From Acidobacteriota bacterium (GTDB lineage Bacteria; Acidobacteriota; Polarisedimenticolia; JBFMGF01): a DNA stretch of 53,979 nucleotides. The translations under genes and the position numbers were made by a program. The notes under the pieces are model-generated. The model was given only the letters and a program-made list of their open reading frames with translations. It did not search any database and was not told the DNA's origin. Below, in pieces: positions 9,181 through 18,774 of this stretch; the first letter of the stretch is position 1, and the number at the start of each line of letters is the position of its first letter. The stretch spans positions 1-53,979 of the forward strand of contig JBFMGF010000100.1 in assembly GCA_040752675.1 (NCBI GenBank), written 5' to 3'.

Positions 9181-9942
9181 TCATTCCTTCTTGTTTAAGA
9201 ACAGATCTATTCTTTCCTTGACATGAGGCTCAGAGAAGCAGAGAGCAAAGTTGTATCGTTCCAGCAGGAGCGCTTCGCCGGGGTGAAGGTTTCTCGTATG
9301 AAGGGAAAGTTCTTTGATGACACGGATGGCATGCCTGTCTCTTTCAGAAAATGTTTTGATGAGTTTCGCCACCTCGGAATCAAGGTCCTCCTGATCGATG
9401 ATGGAATGAAAAATCGAGATTTTCACTGGATGGGTGGATGAAAGGTCGATCCCATCCAGAAGGAACCGAAAAAGCCCTTCTTTTCCGAAAAGCTCCATGA
9501 GGTTTGTGAGCATCCCCATGACCGGGATGTACCCTTTCTCCAGCATGAGACTGGAGATAATGGTCGAGCGGCACGCTATGATGAAATCAGAAAAAAGGAC
9601 GGTCTCCAGGATCGGTCCACAGATGAAACCGCGGATTTCCGAGATGACCGGGATCCTCAGTGAAAGGATCCTCTCCATGCATCTTCTCGAATATTCCTGT
9701 GCCTCAGCTCTCTCACCAACTTCAAAATTCTTCAGGCTCTTCTCTTCCGGAAAGCCATTGATGTTAAAGATCAGGAAATGGGTATCGCTGCGGAGGGTCT
9801 TTTCGAGTTCTTCATGGAGAGCTTGGAAGAAGCATGAGACATGGAGAGAGTCCGAATCGGTGAAATCGAATTTAATGGTGCCCGTTCTGCTCCCGGCGTG
9901 ATAATCTCCTGTTTGGCTATTCATCACAGAATCCATCGGCAT
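9181..9942 (-). CDS. Divergent crotonase-superfamily protein, start uncertain
   Basis: The open frame begins at 10005 (TTG), but a promoter whose -10 element overlaps 9988-9993 implies that translation starts further in. The first ATG beyond the predicted transcription start is at 9942; 9924 is also possible. The protein resembles the crotonase fold: EYSRRCMERIL, IPVISEIRGFICGPILETVLFSDFIIA in place of the usual glycine-rich oxyanion loop, and LMLEKGYIPVMGM with one hydratase-like Glu. The first oxyanion loop (INGFPEEKSL) is not canonical. It may be a non-hydratase family member or a regulatory homologue. It sits between the acyl-CoA dehydrogenases and hpf. Confidence 0.6.
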   Translation of the reverse strand: MPMDSVMNSQTGDYHAGSRTGTIKFDFTDSDSLHVSCFFQALHEELEKTLRSDTHFLIFNINGFPEEKSLKNFEVGERAEAQEYSRRCMERILSLRIPVISEIRGFICGPILETVLFSDFIIACRSTIISSLMLEKGYIPVMGMLTNLMELFGKEGLFRFLLDGIDLSSTHPVKISIFHSIIDQEDLDSEVAKLIKTFSERDRHAIRVIKELSLHTRNLHPGEALLLERYNFALCFSEPHVKERIDLFLNKKE

Positions 9943-9987
9943 CCCGAATCTTTTATTATGCGTTATGCACTCAATTTGTGTGTTCAT

Positions 9988-10015
9988 ATTATCAGCTTTT
10001 TTCAAAACCTGTCAA
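9988..10015 (-). promoter_or_regulatory. Sigma-70-type promoter before the crotonase-like gene
   Basis: TTGACA (10010-10015) is separated by 16 bases from GATAAT (9988-9993) on the minus strand, with transcription predicted to begin near 9981. The -35 is a perfect consensus. The promoter lies inside the longest open frame of the gene, which argues for a downstream start codon. Confidence 0.6.
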
Positions 10016-10041
10016 TATTGCGAGATTGCGTGGTAAACGGG

Positions 10042-10605
10042 TTAGGATTCTGGTTCGATGAGGCCGAAATCTCCGTTTTTTCTTCTGTAAATGACATTAA
10101 TCTTCCGTGAGCGGAAGTTCCGGAAAACGAGGAAATCTCCCTTGGAGTTGTCCATCTGCAGGATGGCCTCCTCGATAGTCATCGGTTTTGCTTCCTGTGT
10201 TTCGGTCTTTACAATCCTGGGGAGAGATTTTTCCATTTCTATAGATTCTATCCTGGGATTCTGAGTGCCTGTTGCCCGCAGAGAAGAGGCGGCTAGCCCG
10301 GGCATTCTGCTGCTTCTCTTTCTTCCCATCAGTTTCTCCTTGTACCTCCTTGCCTGCTTTTCGATTTTATCGAGAACAGCGCTGATGGAGGCGTACATAT
10401 CCTGAGTGATCTTCTTTCCGCTGAAGGTAGCATTCTTTCCTTTCAGGGTGATCTCAGCGATATGTCTGTATTTCTCGATCGCCAGAATGATATGTACTTC
10501 CATGATATTTTCAACGAATCTTTCCATCCTCTTCAGCTTCTCAGTCGTGAAGTCTTTGATCGCTTTCGATACTTCAAAATGCCGGCCGGTAAAATAAACT
10601 TTCAT
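10042..10605 (-). CDS. hpf: Ribosome hibernation promoting factor, long form
   Basis: This 187-residue protein has an N-terminal HPF/RaiA domain (residues 1-95). A basic linker follows, and the C-terminal dimerisation domain (about 135-185) includes KPMTIEEAILQMD, DFLVFRN and INVIYRRKNGDFGLIEP. Long-form HPF pairs 70S ribosomes into inactive 100S dimers during stationary phase or stress and acts in the cytosol. The gene follows rpoN in the same direction, which matches the conserved lptA-lptB-rpoN-hpf order of proteobacteria. In enterobacteria this position holds the short form. An AAAGGAG ribosome site lies just before the ATG. Confidence 0.93.
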   Translation of the reverse strand: MKVYFTGRHFEVSKAIKDFTTEKLKRMERFVENIMEVHIILAIEKYRHIAEITLKGKNATFSGKKITQDMYASISAVLDKIEKQARRYKEKLMGRKRSSRMPGLAASSLRATGTQNPRIESIEMEKSLPRIVKTETQEAKPMTIEEAILQMDNSKGDFLVFRNFRSRKINVIYRRKNGDFGLIEPES

Positions 10606-10731
10606 GCTCTTTCTCCTTTTAAACCGACTCTTCTTTCAAAAATTCGTTATAGAAAGCACCGTAAGAATTCGATGTCTCGGGCATCTGTTCACCATGTGAA
10701 GAAAGGAGCGCCTTGCAGGTGGGTTGATTCA

Positions 10732-12159
10732 TCAATTCGGAAAGACCTGTCTCCGGATGTTTGATGAGGGAATCCTCAAGTTTTCCCTGTACTTGGCAAC
10801 CGTCCTCCTGGCGATCTTCAATCCGCGGGTGGAGAGGATCTTAGCTATGTTTGAATCGCTCAGCGGTTTCTTTGGGTCTTCTTGATCGATGAGTTGCTTG
10901 ATGCTGTTTTTGACGGCCAAGGATGAGACATCCTCCCCCTCCGAGGAGGCAAGGCCGCTGTGGAAGAAGAACTTCATCTCGAAGAGCCCACGCGGCGTGT
11001 GCATGTATTTGTTGTTGACGACGCGGCAGACAGTCGATTCATGGACTCCGATGTCCTCTGCCACGTCACGCAATACCATTGGTTTTAATCGCTCAATACC
11101 ATGATCTAGGAAATTCCTCTGGAAGTTCACGATGCTACGTGCCACCTTGTAGATTGTCCTCTGTCTCTCTTCAAGGCTCTTGATCAGCCGGAAGGCTGAT
11201 CTGAGCTTATTCCTCACAAACTCCTTGGCTTCGTTCTGGTCTTCATAACTTCCCCGTTCTGCCATCCTCCTATACATCGGGCTGATGCGCAGCTTGGGGA
11301 GCCCTTCATCGTTAAGCTGTATCACCCACTCGTCCTCAACCTTGAAGACGTATACATCTGGAATGACGTAATGCGATTTTTCTGTGCTGTATTTCCTGCC
11401 TGGTTTCGGCTCTAGCCCCTTGATTATCTCGATGTAGCTCTCAAGCTTCTTCATCGTGCATCCCAGGATTGAGGCAAGCTCCCTGTAATGCTTCTTCTGA
11501 AGCTTGTCGAGATGCCGCTCGACAATCTCATAAACGGCTCTGTCTTCTATGCCAAATATTCTTAGCTGAATTTTCAGGCATTCAGTTAGGTCTCTTGCCG
11601 CCACTCCGACGGGATCGAACTCCTGGATCAGCATTAGGGTCTTTTCGATATCTTCCATCTGGAAATTGCCTGAATCTCTGATCTCTTCGCGAGTCGCCTT
11701 CAGGTACCCGTCCTCATCTAAATTGCCAATGATGACCTCTCCGATCTCCTTCTGTTCCTGCGATAGAGAAGTCATGTGGAGCTGCCAGAGGAGATGGTCG
11801 GCAAGAGTGCTTGGCTTCGTGAGGACGTTTTCGAATGTGGGAGTGTCTTCTTTCTCTTCTCTCTGGTATTCCGGTACCCAGCTATCCTCGAGATTCCGGA
11901 AGAAGGCTTCATAATCCGTCTCATCGCTTTCTCTCTCTTTCGGCGGCGCTGCACCATCCACTTCATATTTTTTTGCCGTTTCCAGGGAGACGCCTTCATC
12001 AATGGTCTCTTCGAGAACGGGATTTTCCACGAGTTCCTGGGAAATCTCTTCCTGAAGCTCGAGCTTGGACATCTGAAGAAGTTTTATGGCTTGCTGCAGA
12101 GAGGGAGTCATGATGAGCTTTTGGCTCATCTTCAAAGTCAATTTTTGTTCTAGCACCAT
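10732..12159 (-). CDS. rpoN: RNA polymerase sigma-54 factor
   Basis: The 475-residue protein begins with the glutamine- and leucine-rich region I (MTPSLQQAIKLLQM) that contacts enhancer-binding ATPases. An acidic region II follows, then the core-binding region. Near the C-terminus are a helix-turn-helix (DVAEDIGVHESTVCRV) and the RpoN box ARRTVAKYRE, which reads the -24 element. It directs transcription from -24/-12 promoters and needs an activator ATPase; none is encoded in the window. It sits between lptB and hpf, ten bases after lptB, so it is part of the Lpt operon as in many proteobacteria. Confidence 0.97.
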   Translation of the reverse strand: MVLEQKLTLKMSQKLIMTPSLQQAIKLLQMSKLELQEEISQELVENPVLEETIDEGVSLETAKKYEVDGAAPPKERESDETDYEAFFRNLEDSWVPEYQREEKEDTPTFENVLTKPSTLADHLLWQLHMTSLSQEQKEIGEVIIGNLDEDGYLKATREEIRDSGNFQMEDIEKTLMLIQEFDPVGVAARDLTECLKIQLRIFGIEDRAVYEIVERHLDKLQKKHYRELASILGCTMKKLESYIEIIKGLEPKPGRKYSTEKSHYVIPDVYVFKVEDEWVIQLNDEGLPKLRISPMYRRMAERGSYEDQNEAKEFVRNKLRSAFRLIKSLEERQRTIYKVARSIVNFQRNFLDHGIERLKPMVLRDVAEDIGVHESTVCRVVNNKYMHTPRGLFEMKFFFHSGLASSEGEDVSSLAVKNSIKQLIDQEDPKKPLSDSNIAKILSTRGLKIARRTVAKYRENLRIPSSNIRRQVFPN

Positions 12160-12168
12160 CGTTGCTCC

Positions 12169-12924
12169 CTACAGGCTGAAGCGGTCTCCCAGATAAATCT
12201 TCCTGACATCCGGGTCGTTCGTTAGCTTTGCAGGGTCTCCTTCCCTGAATATCCTGCCCATATTAATAATATACGCTCTATCGGTGATCTGTAAAGTTTC
12301 GCGGACATTGTGGTCGGTGATGAGAATCCCAATTCCCTTCTCTTTCAGGAGGGATACGATCTTCTGTATGTCCGAGACGGCGATTGGATCGATTCCGGCA
12401 AAGGGTTCATCGAGAAGCATGAAATGGGGGGAAAGAACAAGCGCTCGCGCTATCTCCACCCTTCTCCTTTCTCCGCCTGAGAGTGAATATGTCCTGTTCT
12501 TCGACAGGTGGGCGATGCGAAATTCTTTGAGGAGGGCATCGCATCTCGATCTGATCTCTTCTCTTGGAAGGTTGAGCGTCTCAAGGATGGCAATGAGATT
12601 CTCCTCAACGGTCATCTTTCGAAAGGCAGACGCCTCCTGAGGAAGGTAGCCGATTCCTTTTCGTGCCCTGACATACATGGGAAGATCGGTGATATCTTCC
12701 CCGTTTAGGAAGATCTTTCCCTCTTCGGGGGGGACGAGGCCGAGGATCAGATAAAAGCAGGTCGTCTTTCCGGCTCCGTTTGGTCCAAGAAGTCCCACGA
12801 CCTCACCTTCATGGATCTCAAGGAAAACGTCATCGACTACGCTCCTGCCGCGGTATTTTTTTGCAAGCCCCTCCGCTCTCAGTATTTTCTTTTCGATAAA
12901 TTGCTCCTTTGTGCAGCGATTCAA
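12169..12924 (-). CDS. lptB: Lipopolysaccharide export ABC ATPase LptB
   Basis: This 251-residue ABC ATPase has Walker [12 protein letters not shown] near residue 50, Q-loop LPQEAS, signature [15 protein letters not shown], Walker [14 protein letters not shown] and H-loop ITDHNVRE. The ordering and [12 protein letters not shown] match LptB, which with LptF/G pulls LPS from the inner membrane and pushes it along LptC-LptA. No lptFG is present in the window. The start is TTG at 12924, four bases after the lptCA stop. The conserved domain begins only at residue 14, so another start cannot be excluded. Confidence 0.93.
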   Translation of the reverse strand: MNRCTKEQFIEKKILRAEGLAKKYRGRSVVDDVFLEIHEGEVVGLLGPNGAGKTTCFYLILGLVPPEEGKIFLNGEDITDLPMYVRARKGIGYLPQEASAFRKMTVEENLIAILETLNLPREEIRSRCDALLKEFRIAHLSKNRTYSLSGGERRRVEIARALVLSPHFMLLDEPFAGIDPIAVSDIQKIVSLLKEKGIGILITDHNVRETLQITDRAYIINMGRIFREGDPAKLTNDPDVRKIYLGDRFSL

Positions 12925-12928
12925 GATC

Positions 12929-14926
12929 TCATTTGAGGGTGATCCAGGTCCTGCCCCCCTCTTTGGAAAGCAGGCTTATCTTATCTTCAGCCATATCAAA
13001 TGTCAAGGAAGCGCTGACGGCTATCTCTTTCTCCTGATGGTTGTAAATCCTTGCTGGCTCTGCATTTCCGCTGATTGTCGCAAGCCTGCTCGCAACCGCA
13101 TAGTCAATTTTTCCTCCGGTTGCACGGAATCCATCTCCTTTGAGTTGAACCTTCAAAATTGCTATAATCCTTTCAACATTCCCGCTCTCATCAAAGTAGA
13201 TATCCATCTCCTGACAGGAGAGCTCCCTCCCTGTGCATTTCAAGGTGACATTCCCCTGGTAAGCGGCCTTCTTTTGATCCTGGAGATATATAAGAGAATC
13301 GGATTGGACGATGGCGGGACGAGAGAGTTTCTTTGGGGCAGAGTCCTTGCTCTCCTTCTCATCAGCCAGAGCGGTCAACTTTCCGAATCTGCTGATCACC
13401 TTGCCACGCGCTTCGAATTTCCTTTCTTTCAGATGGATGAAGATGTCATCGGCATTGATGCTGTTATCTTCCTGCCATGCCATTGCGTTTCCGGAATGAT
13501 GGACCACCTCATCTTTCTGCAAGAAGAGGGTGTTGGAAGCAATGAAGACCGCTTTTTCGTCATCGAAGAGGTAGAGCCTTTCTTCCGTTCCTCTCACGCC
13601 CTCGTATCTGCTCTTGACCTTTCCTGAAGCCTTCAGCGTGGAGTCGTTGACAATTTCAATCTCGCTTGCCTGGACCGACCAGTCTTCCATGATCATCCGA
13701 GGAAGTCTTCCTCTACTCTCCATCATCACGACCCTGGAATCGTTCTTTACGTAGTCAACTTCCTCCGCTTCGGCGCGGAGATCTCCTCTGCGGTACAGGA
13801 CCTTTTCCTCCGCGTGTCCCCTCTCGACGGTATCATCTCCGCCGATAGTGACTCGAAGAAGGCCACAGGAGAGGTCTTCAACTACACTGGAACCTTTTGC
13901 TCTTTCATCTTCATGCCTCTTTACTTCAGCCATGACACTGCCTTTGAATTCGAGATGGGTGGTGCCCTGTTCATCCTTCTTTATCTCCGTGAAGTCGGCT
14001 TTGATAGTCATTGGTTCCTGCTCGGTAGGGAAAGTCGATGTGTCCCGAAGCTGGAGAGAAACCCGATCTTTACAGATAATTCTTTTAACTATACTATCAT
14101 GGAAGAAGATCTCCATACTATCGGCTTGGAGTGAGCCAAAGCTCCTCCTTCCACCTCTTTCAAATCCCATTTCTCCCAGGACATTCCCGAAAAGAACAAT
14201 GCTCTTCATTTGCTTCGCATCGCGCTCCGAGTGGATACGAGCCTCGGTGGCTGTTACAGTCGTCATTGGATCGCTGATCCTGACCCCGCCTTCGAGAAGA
14301 CCTTCGCCCAGAGCCAGATCTCCCCGGAAGGAATAGGCCTGAGCTATAATTTTATTTTTTTTCGATGGAATTTCCAGATGGAAGTTTGGTGAGAGGATAG
14401 CCTCTTCTCTGTTCAGATCATAAGTCATAGACGAGGAAATGGCGTGGATATTTTCTCTTCTTATTCTGACCTCTTTATCCGCTCTCACTTTTTCCTCTTT
14501 TTCTTCGAAGAAGAGTGATTCAGTTTCGATTTCCGTACCATCCTCGGTGGCAAGCCTTACGTGGCCCTCCACGGCGATCCTTCTCTCCTTTCCCTCTGGT
14601 TCAAGCATGATTCCCCTGTCTGCAGAGGTTGCTATCTTTTTGCCATCTTTTGAATGGATAACAAGGGAATTAATCCCTTCAAGGCGCAGGAGCCCTTTCT
14701 CGAGTTGGAAGAATTTTTCAGCATTCAAGTTGAACGATTCCCGGTCGTCCCGAAGTCCTTTCATCTCGAATCTTTCCAGTCTGGTTACTTCTTTCTCCGC
14801 AGCATTACCGGGATGATTGATTGGGAGCGGAGTCTTTCTGTAAGAAATGACCTTATAAACGATGTAAGAGGTAAAGGGGACGAGGAAGAGGACGATGGAG
14901 ATCTTCAAAATGGTCAGCTTTTTCAT
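12929..14926 (-). CDS. Fused LptC/LptA-like (OstA-family) periplasmic LPS transport protein
   Basis: This 665-residue protein has a single N-terminal membrane anchor (about residues 7-26). A long beta-rich region follows, built of repeated OstA/LptA-type strands: an LptC-like segment to about 170, then repeated blocks such as [52 protein letters not shown] and [20 protein letters not shown]. The usual LptC is about 190 residues and LptA about 185, so this one chain could make up the anchor and much of the bridge that carries LPS across the periplasm. It is directly followed by lptB, which supports the Lpt assignment. An LptD-like outer-membrane barrel is not visible. The exact number of repeats needs structure prediction. 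Confidence 0.85.
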   Translation of the reverse strand: MKKLTILKISIVLFLVPFTSYIVYKVISYRKTPLPINHPGNAAEKEVTRLERFEMKGLRDDRESFNLNAEKFFQLEKGLLRLEGINSLVIHSKDGKKIATSADRGIMLEPEGKERRIAVEGHVRLATEDGTEIETESLFFEEKEEKVRADKEVRIRRENIHAISSSMTYDLNREEAILSPNFHLEIPSKKNKIIAQAYSFRGDLALGEGLLEGGVRISDPMTTVTATEARIHSERDAKQMKSIVLFGNVLGEMGFERGGRRSFGSLQADSMEIFFHDSIVKRIICKDRVSLQLRDTSTFPTEQEPMTIKADFTEIKKDEQGTTHLEFKGSVMAEVKRHEDERAKGSSVVEDLSCGLLRVTIGGDDTVERGHAEEKVLYRRGDLRAEAEEVDYVKNDSRVVMMESRGRLPRMIMEDWSVQASEIEIVNDSTLKASGKVKSRYEGVRGTEERLYLFDDEKAVFIASNTLFLQKDEVVHHSGNAMAWQEDNSINADDIFIHLKERKFEARGKVISRFGKLTALADEKESKDSAPKKLSRPAIVQSDSLIYLQDQKKAAYQGNVTLKCTGRELSCQEMDIYFDESGNVERIIAILKVQLKGDGFRATGGKIDYAVASRLATISGNAEPARIYNHQEKEIAVSASLTFDMAEDKISLLSKEGGRTWITLK

Positions 14927-14951
14927 CTTCTCACAGGCTCATGGCAGAAAT

Positions 14952-14957
14952 ATTATA
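14952..14957 (-). promoter_or_regulatory. Candidate -10 element for the lpt-rpoN-hpf operon
   Basis: A perfect TATAAT on the minus strand lies 26 bases before the lptCA start, between that start and the upstream terminator. No good TTGACA is visible at the right spacing, so only the -10 is supported. Confidence 0.35.
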
Positions 14958-14991
14958 TTTCTTGAATATCGATTTATCCATCGCACACATG

Positions 14992-15017
14992 AAAAAGGCG
15001 GTCGTGAGACCGCCTTT
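14992..15017 (-). terminator. Rho-independent terminator after the enoyl-CoA hydratase gene
   Basis: A perfect 10-bp stem (AAAGGCGGTC and GACCGCCTTT) encloses a 4-base loop (15004-15007). On the minus strand the stem ends in TTTTT. It lies 22 bases past the stop of the 15040-15822 gene and before the lpt operon. Confidence 0.9.
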
Positions 15018-15039
15018 CGAAGGAGTATGATTCTGCCTT

Positions 15040-15822
15040 CTATTTGCCGGCGAATCTAGCCATCCTCTTCTCCATAAAAGCTTTCATCCCTTCGTGCATA
15101 TCTTCGGTGCCGCAAAGCAGGCCAAATAGAGTTGCCTCAAGGAATAACCCTTCTTCGATCGGCATCTCAAGCCCCATGTTCACCGCTTCAAGAGCATATC
15201 TGATGGCAAGCGGTCCCTTGGACATGATCTTTTTCGCCATCGCTTCACAGGCTGGAAACAGTTCATCTGGTTTCGTGATCTTGTTGATAAGCCCGATCCT
15301 GCAAGCCTCATTGGCATCTATCATATCTCCCATAAGGATTAATTCCAATCCTCTCCCTTTTCCAAGCAGCCTCGCGAGACGCTGCGTTCCCCCATATCCC
15401 GGAATAATACCCAGATTCACTTCAGGCTGCCCGAACTTGGCGTTTTCCGAGGCGATCCTGATCGTGCAGGCCATGGCAAGCTCGCATCCTCCGCCAAGCG
15501 CAAATCCGTTGATGGCGGCAATAACGGGCTTTCCCAGATTCTCTATCCTGCTAAAGACACTCTGTCCATTCAGTGCAAAGTCTTTGCCTTCCTGAGGAGT
15601 CAGCAGAGAAATCTCGGCGATGTCAGCTCCAGCTACGAATGCCTTCTGTCCACTGCCCGTAAGGATGACGACGCTGATTGATCCATCATTTCCCGCATCA
15701 CAGATCGCCTCATTGAGCTCTTCCAATGTTTTTTTATTCAGCGCATTCAACTTATCCGGGCGATTGATGGTGATCCAACCAATTCCTTCTCTCTTTTCAT
15801 AAAGAATGTTTGTATAAGTCAT
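15040..15822 (-). CDS. Enoyl-CoA hydratase (crotonase)
   Basis: This 260-residue protein is a canonical crotonase. The first oxyanion loop is AFVAGADIAEI near 66 and the second is GFALGGGCELAMAC near 106. Both catalytic glutamates are present, in FGQPEVNLGIIPGYGGTQRL and GLELILMGDMID. It hydrates short-chain trans-2-enoyl-CoAs such as crotonyl-CoA. It is the only one of the four crotonase-fold proteins in the window with the full canonical hydratase active site. A GAAAGGTGG ribosome site precedes the ATG and a strong terminator follows, so it is probably transcribed alone. Confidence 0.94.
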   Translation of the reverse strand: MTYTNILYEKREGIGWITINRPDKLNALNKKTLEELNEAICDAGNDGSISVVILTGSGQKAFVAGADIAEISLLTPQEGKDFALNGQSVFSRIENLGKPVIAAINGFALGGGCELAMACTIRIASENAKFGQPEVNLGIIPGYGGTQRLARLLGKGRGLELILMGDMIDANEACRIGLINKITKPDELFPACEAMAKKIMSKGPLAIRYALEAVNMGLEMPIEEGLFLEATLFGLLCGTEDMHEGMKAFMEKRMARFAGK

Positions 15823-15914
15823 AATTTTCCACCTTTCTTTGAATGATTATTATGGTAGCAATGGCATCTATGGAATATGCGTCATGCGAAACGATTATGC
15901 TTAACTGCTATTGA

Positions 15915-16640
15915 TCATTCGTCGCCGAAACGAAAGCGGGCTTGCCGGATGTTGCTCCTGTAATCATCGCCTTTGATCTCTATGGAAACGCACATCTCGT
16001 AAAGTCTCGACCGGAGTCTTGCACCGATCCTCCTTTCCAGGCTTTCTCCATCGGCATCAATGGGAACATCCGGAAGATTAGACGTGATTATGACTGTCTT
16101 CTTCTCGTTGTATCTGGTGTTGATAATGTGCTCGAGAGTTTCCCTGACCCAGTCCGTCATCTTCCCCACTCCAAGATCATCGAGGACAAGGACATCCGCT
16201 GATATGACAGGGGCCAGGATATCCATCTCTGTAGTTCCAGATAAAGGGTTGTAGCTGTTCTGTATCTCCTTGAGTAGGTCCCTAAAGTCATAAAAAATGC
16301 CATAAACCCCTTTCTCTAGGATGAGAGCCTTCAGTATTCCAACGGCGATGTGGGTCTTTCCAACTCCGCAGTGGCCGAGCAGAAGAAGACCAGCCTCATT
16401 GAGCGGATATTCCCTGACGAATTTCTGAGCAATCTTCTTAACCTTCCTGTGCGAGGGATGGATCTCTTCGAAATTGTCAAGGTCGCAGTGCTGGTAGCGT
16501 TTTGGGATTCTTGCCATCCGGGAGAGATTCTTCATCCTTTCCTCCCTGTAACAGGAGCACCGCACGGCAATGGTCTTGGCTCCTTCCTGCTTGATCTCGA
16601 AGCCGGTGCCACCACAGATGTCGCAAATATCCTTCTTCAT
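15915..16640 (-). CDS. DnaC/IstB-like AAA+ ATPase with N-terminal zinc knuckle
   Basis: This 241-residue protein begins with a CxxC...CxC knuckle (CDICGGTGFE, then CSCYREER). An AAA+ domain follows with Walker A GHCGVGKTHIA near residue 90 and Walker B DVLVLDDLGVG near 155. Sensor I (VIITSNLP) and an arginine-finger region (ERRIGARLRSRLYE) come after. This matches helicase loaders of the DnaC/DnaI type, which place the replicative helicase on DNA. IstB-type transposition ATPases share the fold but usually lack the zinc knuckle, and no transposase is nearby. No dnaB or primase gene is adjacent. It sits alone between the biotin-carrier gene and a hydratase gene. Confidence 0.85.
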   Translation of the reverse strand: MKKDICDICGGTGFEIKQEGAKTIAVRCSCYREERMKNLSRMARIPKRYQHCDLDNFEEIHPSHRKVKKIAQKFVREYPLNEAGLLLLGHCGVGKTHIAVGILKALILEKGVYGIFYDFRDLLKEIQNSYNPLSGTTEMDILAPVISADVLVLDDLGVGKMTDWVRETLEHIINTRYNEKKTVIITSNLPDVPIDADGESLERRIGARLRSRLYEMCVSIEIKGDDYRSNIRQARFRFGDE

Positions 16641-16733
16641 AATTTTGCATCAGAGATCTTAAGGATTCTCAAGAATAGCAAAAAAGCAGATGCCTTTCAA
16701 TCACTTCATGACTGAATCAATTGATTGCTCCTG

Positions 16734-17237
16734 TCATTCGAGGAATTCGAGAATGGGATCGGCGAGATTGACCTGGTCTCCAACGTTGACCATGATCTTC
16801 TTTATGATGGCATCCCTGTGGGCGATGATGTTGTTTTCCATCTTCATGGCTTCGATGATGGCGACCGTCTGCCCTGTTTGGATGAAGTCGCCCTCCTTGA
16901 AGAGGATCTTTATCACTTTTCCAGGCATGGGCGCCTGAACTATGTTGCCTCCTTTCTTCTCTCCCATGATAGGGATCTGGTGAGTGGCATGAGCCAAGGC
17001 CTTCTCTAGGAGAAATTCTTCTTCCCTGACAGAGACATGGTACGTTCCGCCATTCTCACCAAGAAGAACCTTGAAGTTTTCTCCATCGACGTCGAGAATG
17101 AGGTGGCCCTTTTCAATGCTTTTTGCATTTACCTGATGATAGAAACGCTCTCCAACTTTTGCTGAATATCCCCCCGCGATCTTCTCGAGGGAAATGGAGC
17201 GTATTTCACCGGAAATTTTGAATTCGAGCTTCTTCAT
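16734..17237 (-). CDS. Biotin carboxyl carrier protein of an acyl-CoA carboxylase
   Basis: The 167-residue protein ends in a biotinyl domain with the attachment motif EAMKMEN about 35 residues from the C-terminus, preceded by QAPMPGKVIKILFKEGD. The first 85 residues resemble the link/BT region that connects biotin carboxylase to the carrier in propionyl- and methylcrotonyl-CoA carboxylase alpha chains. Here the alpha chain is split into two genes. The start at 17237 overlaps the biotin-carboxylase stop (ATGA); the longer frame to 17279 is not needed. It swings carboxybiotin between the biotin carboxylase (next gene upstream) and the carboxyltransferase at 19578-21185. Confidence 0.9.
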   Translation of the reverse strand: MKKLEFKISGEIRSISLEKIAGGYSAKVGERFYHQVNAKSIEKGHLILDVDGENFKVLLGENGGTYHVSVREEEFLLEKALAHATHQIPIMGEKKGGNIVQAPMPGKVIKILFKEGDFIQTGQTVAIIEAMKMENNIIAHRDAIIKKIMVNVGDQVNLADPILEFLE

Positions 17238-18745
17238 CTGCCAGACTCTCCTACTCTCCAGTAGCCGACCGTTTGCCAAGGCGATGGTCTCATACGTGTT
17301 CCTTCAGCCATTTGACCAAAAGGGATCCTTCCATTTCTTTCCGATTCCATGAGCGCAGCGGCAATCAATGCTATATCGCAGTACTTTTTGCTTTCTCGCT
17401 TCCACGAGCCGAGGTGTTCTTCGATGAACTTCGTGTGCGTGTTTCCAGCTTCAAATTCCGGATGGCCGATGATCTCGGTCAGGAAAGCAATGTTGTTCTT
17501 GATCCCAAGGATTTTGTATTCGGAGAGAGTTACCCTCATCTTCTTTAGAGCCATCGCCCTGTTCTCTGCGAAGACGATGAGTTTAGAAAGGATCGGGTCA
17601 TAATGGACCGGCACTTCAAAACCCTGGTAGATTCCAGAGTCGACCCTGATTCCCGGCCCGACTGGTTCCCTCAGTACCAAGATTTTTCCGGGAGATGGGA
17701 GGAAATTGTTCTCTGGATCCTCAGCATAGATCCTGCACTCGATAGAATGTCCTCTCTGGAATAGCTTTTCCTGGGAGAGTGTTAATTTCTCTCCTGAGGC
17801 GATCCTCAACTGTTCGCATACGATATCTACCCCTGTGGTCATCTCTGTGATAGGATGCTCGACCTGAACCCTGGTGTTCATCTCCAGGAAGTAGAATCTC
17901 TGGTTCTGATCGAGAAGGAACTCGACTGTTCCAGCATTTCTATATCCGGCAGTCAGAGCTATCTTGATGGCTGTCGCTCCCATCTCCTTTCTCAGTTCAG
18001 GAGTCAGTGCTGGAGATGGAGTTTCTTCTACGATCTTCTGGTATCTCCTCTGAATGGAACACTCCCTCTCGAAGAGATGAATGGCATTCCCGTGATGATC
18101 CACGAGGATCTGGAACTCTATGTGTCTCGGTCGCTCAAGAAATTTTTCGAGGTAGATGCGCCCGTCACCGAATGCTTTCTCGGCCTCCCTCGCAGCGGCT
18201 TGGGCTGAGCCCAGAAGGTCGCTTTCCCTGGAGATAATCCTCATCCCCTTACCGCCTCCACCAGCAGAGGCCTTAATGATGACGGGATATCCTATCTGAG
18301 ATGCAAAGCGCTCAAGACTTTTCGGATCATTTCCGGCTGATGTCATCCCTGGAATTATGGGGATGCCCTGCTTGGACATCATCTTTCTTGCAGTGACCTT
18401 ATCTCCCATGAGAGCTACGGCATCACAGGGAGGACCGATAAAGATCAGACTTTCGTCGAAACATCTCCTTGAAAAATGGGAGTTCTCCGCGAGGAATCCG
18501 TATCCAGGATGTATGGCTTCCGCTCCGCGCTCTTTCGCCGCCTTGATGATGGCCTCAATGTTGAGATAGCTAGAAAGTGGATCAGGAAATCCTATGCGTA
18601 CTGCCTCATCCGCATATTGAAGATGGAGACTGTGCTCATCGGCATCCGAATAAATGGCTATCGTATGAATCCCCATCAGGCGGCATGCTTTCATGACCCT
18701 GATTGCGATCTCTCCCCTGTTAGCGACCAGAATTTTCTTGAACAT
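17234..18745 (-). CDS. Biotin carboxylase subunit of acyl-CoA carboxylase
   Basis: This 503-residue ATP-grasp enzyme starts with MFKKILVANRGEIAIRV. It contains HPGYGFLAEN, the glycine-rich ATP lid ASAGGGGKGMR near residue 160, the EMNTRVQVEHPITEM catalytic block near 288 and SIECRIYAEDP. It carboxylates biotin with bicarbonate and ATP. The protein stops after the biotin-carboxylase C-terminal domain, so the carrier is the next gene. Gene context (LiuC-like hydratase and a methylcrotonyl-type carboxyltransferase) points to 3-methylcrotonyl-CoA carboxylase; a propionyl-CoA or general role cannot be excluded. It is spaced 29 bases from the hydratase gene in the same direction. Confidence 0.94.
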   Translation of the reverse strand: MFKKILVANRGEIAIRVMKACRLMGIHTIAIYSDADEHSLHLQYADEAVRIGFPDPLSSYLNIEAIIKAAKERGAEAIHPGYGFLAENSHFSRRCFDESLIFIGPPCDAVALMGDKVTARKMMSKQGIPIIPGMTSAGNDPKSLERFASQIGYPVIIKASAGGGGKGMRIISRESDLLGSAQAAAREAEKAFGDGRIYLEKFLERPRHIEFQILVDHHGNAIHLFERECSIQRRYQKIVEETPSPALTPELRKEMGATAIKIALTAGYRNAGTVEFLLDQNQRFYFLEMNTRVQVEHPITEMTTGVDIVCEQLRIASGEKLTLSQEKLFQRGHSIECRIYAEDPENNFLPSPGKILVLREPVGPGIRVDSGIYQGFEVPVHYDPILSKLIVFAENRAMALKKMRVTLSEYKILGIKNNIAFLTEIIGHPEFEAGNTHTKFIEEHLGSWKRESKKYCDIALIAAALMESERNGRIPFGQMAEGTRMRPSPWQTVGYWRVGESGR

Positions 18746-18774
18746 TCATCTTCCCAATGGCGTGAATTCCTTGT

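Noticed and set aside
16060-16254. IstB-type transposon at the DnaC-like gene
   Set aside because: No transposase or terminal inverted repeats flank the gene.
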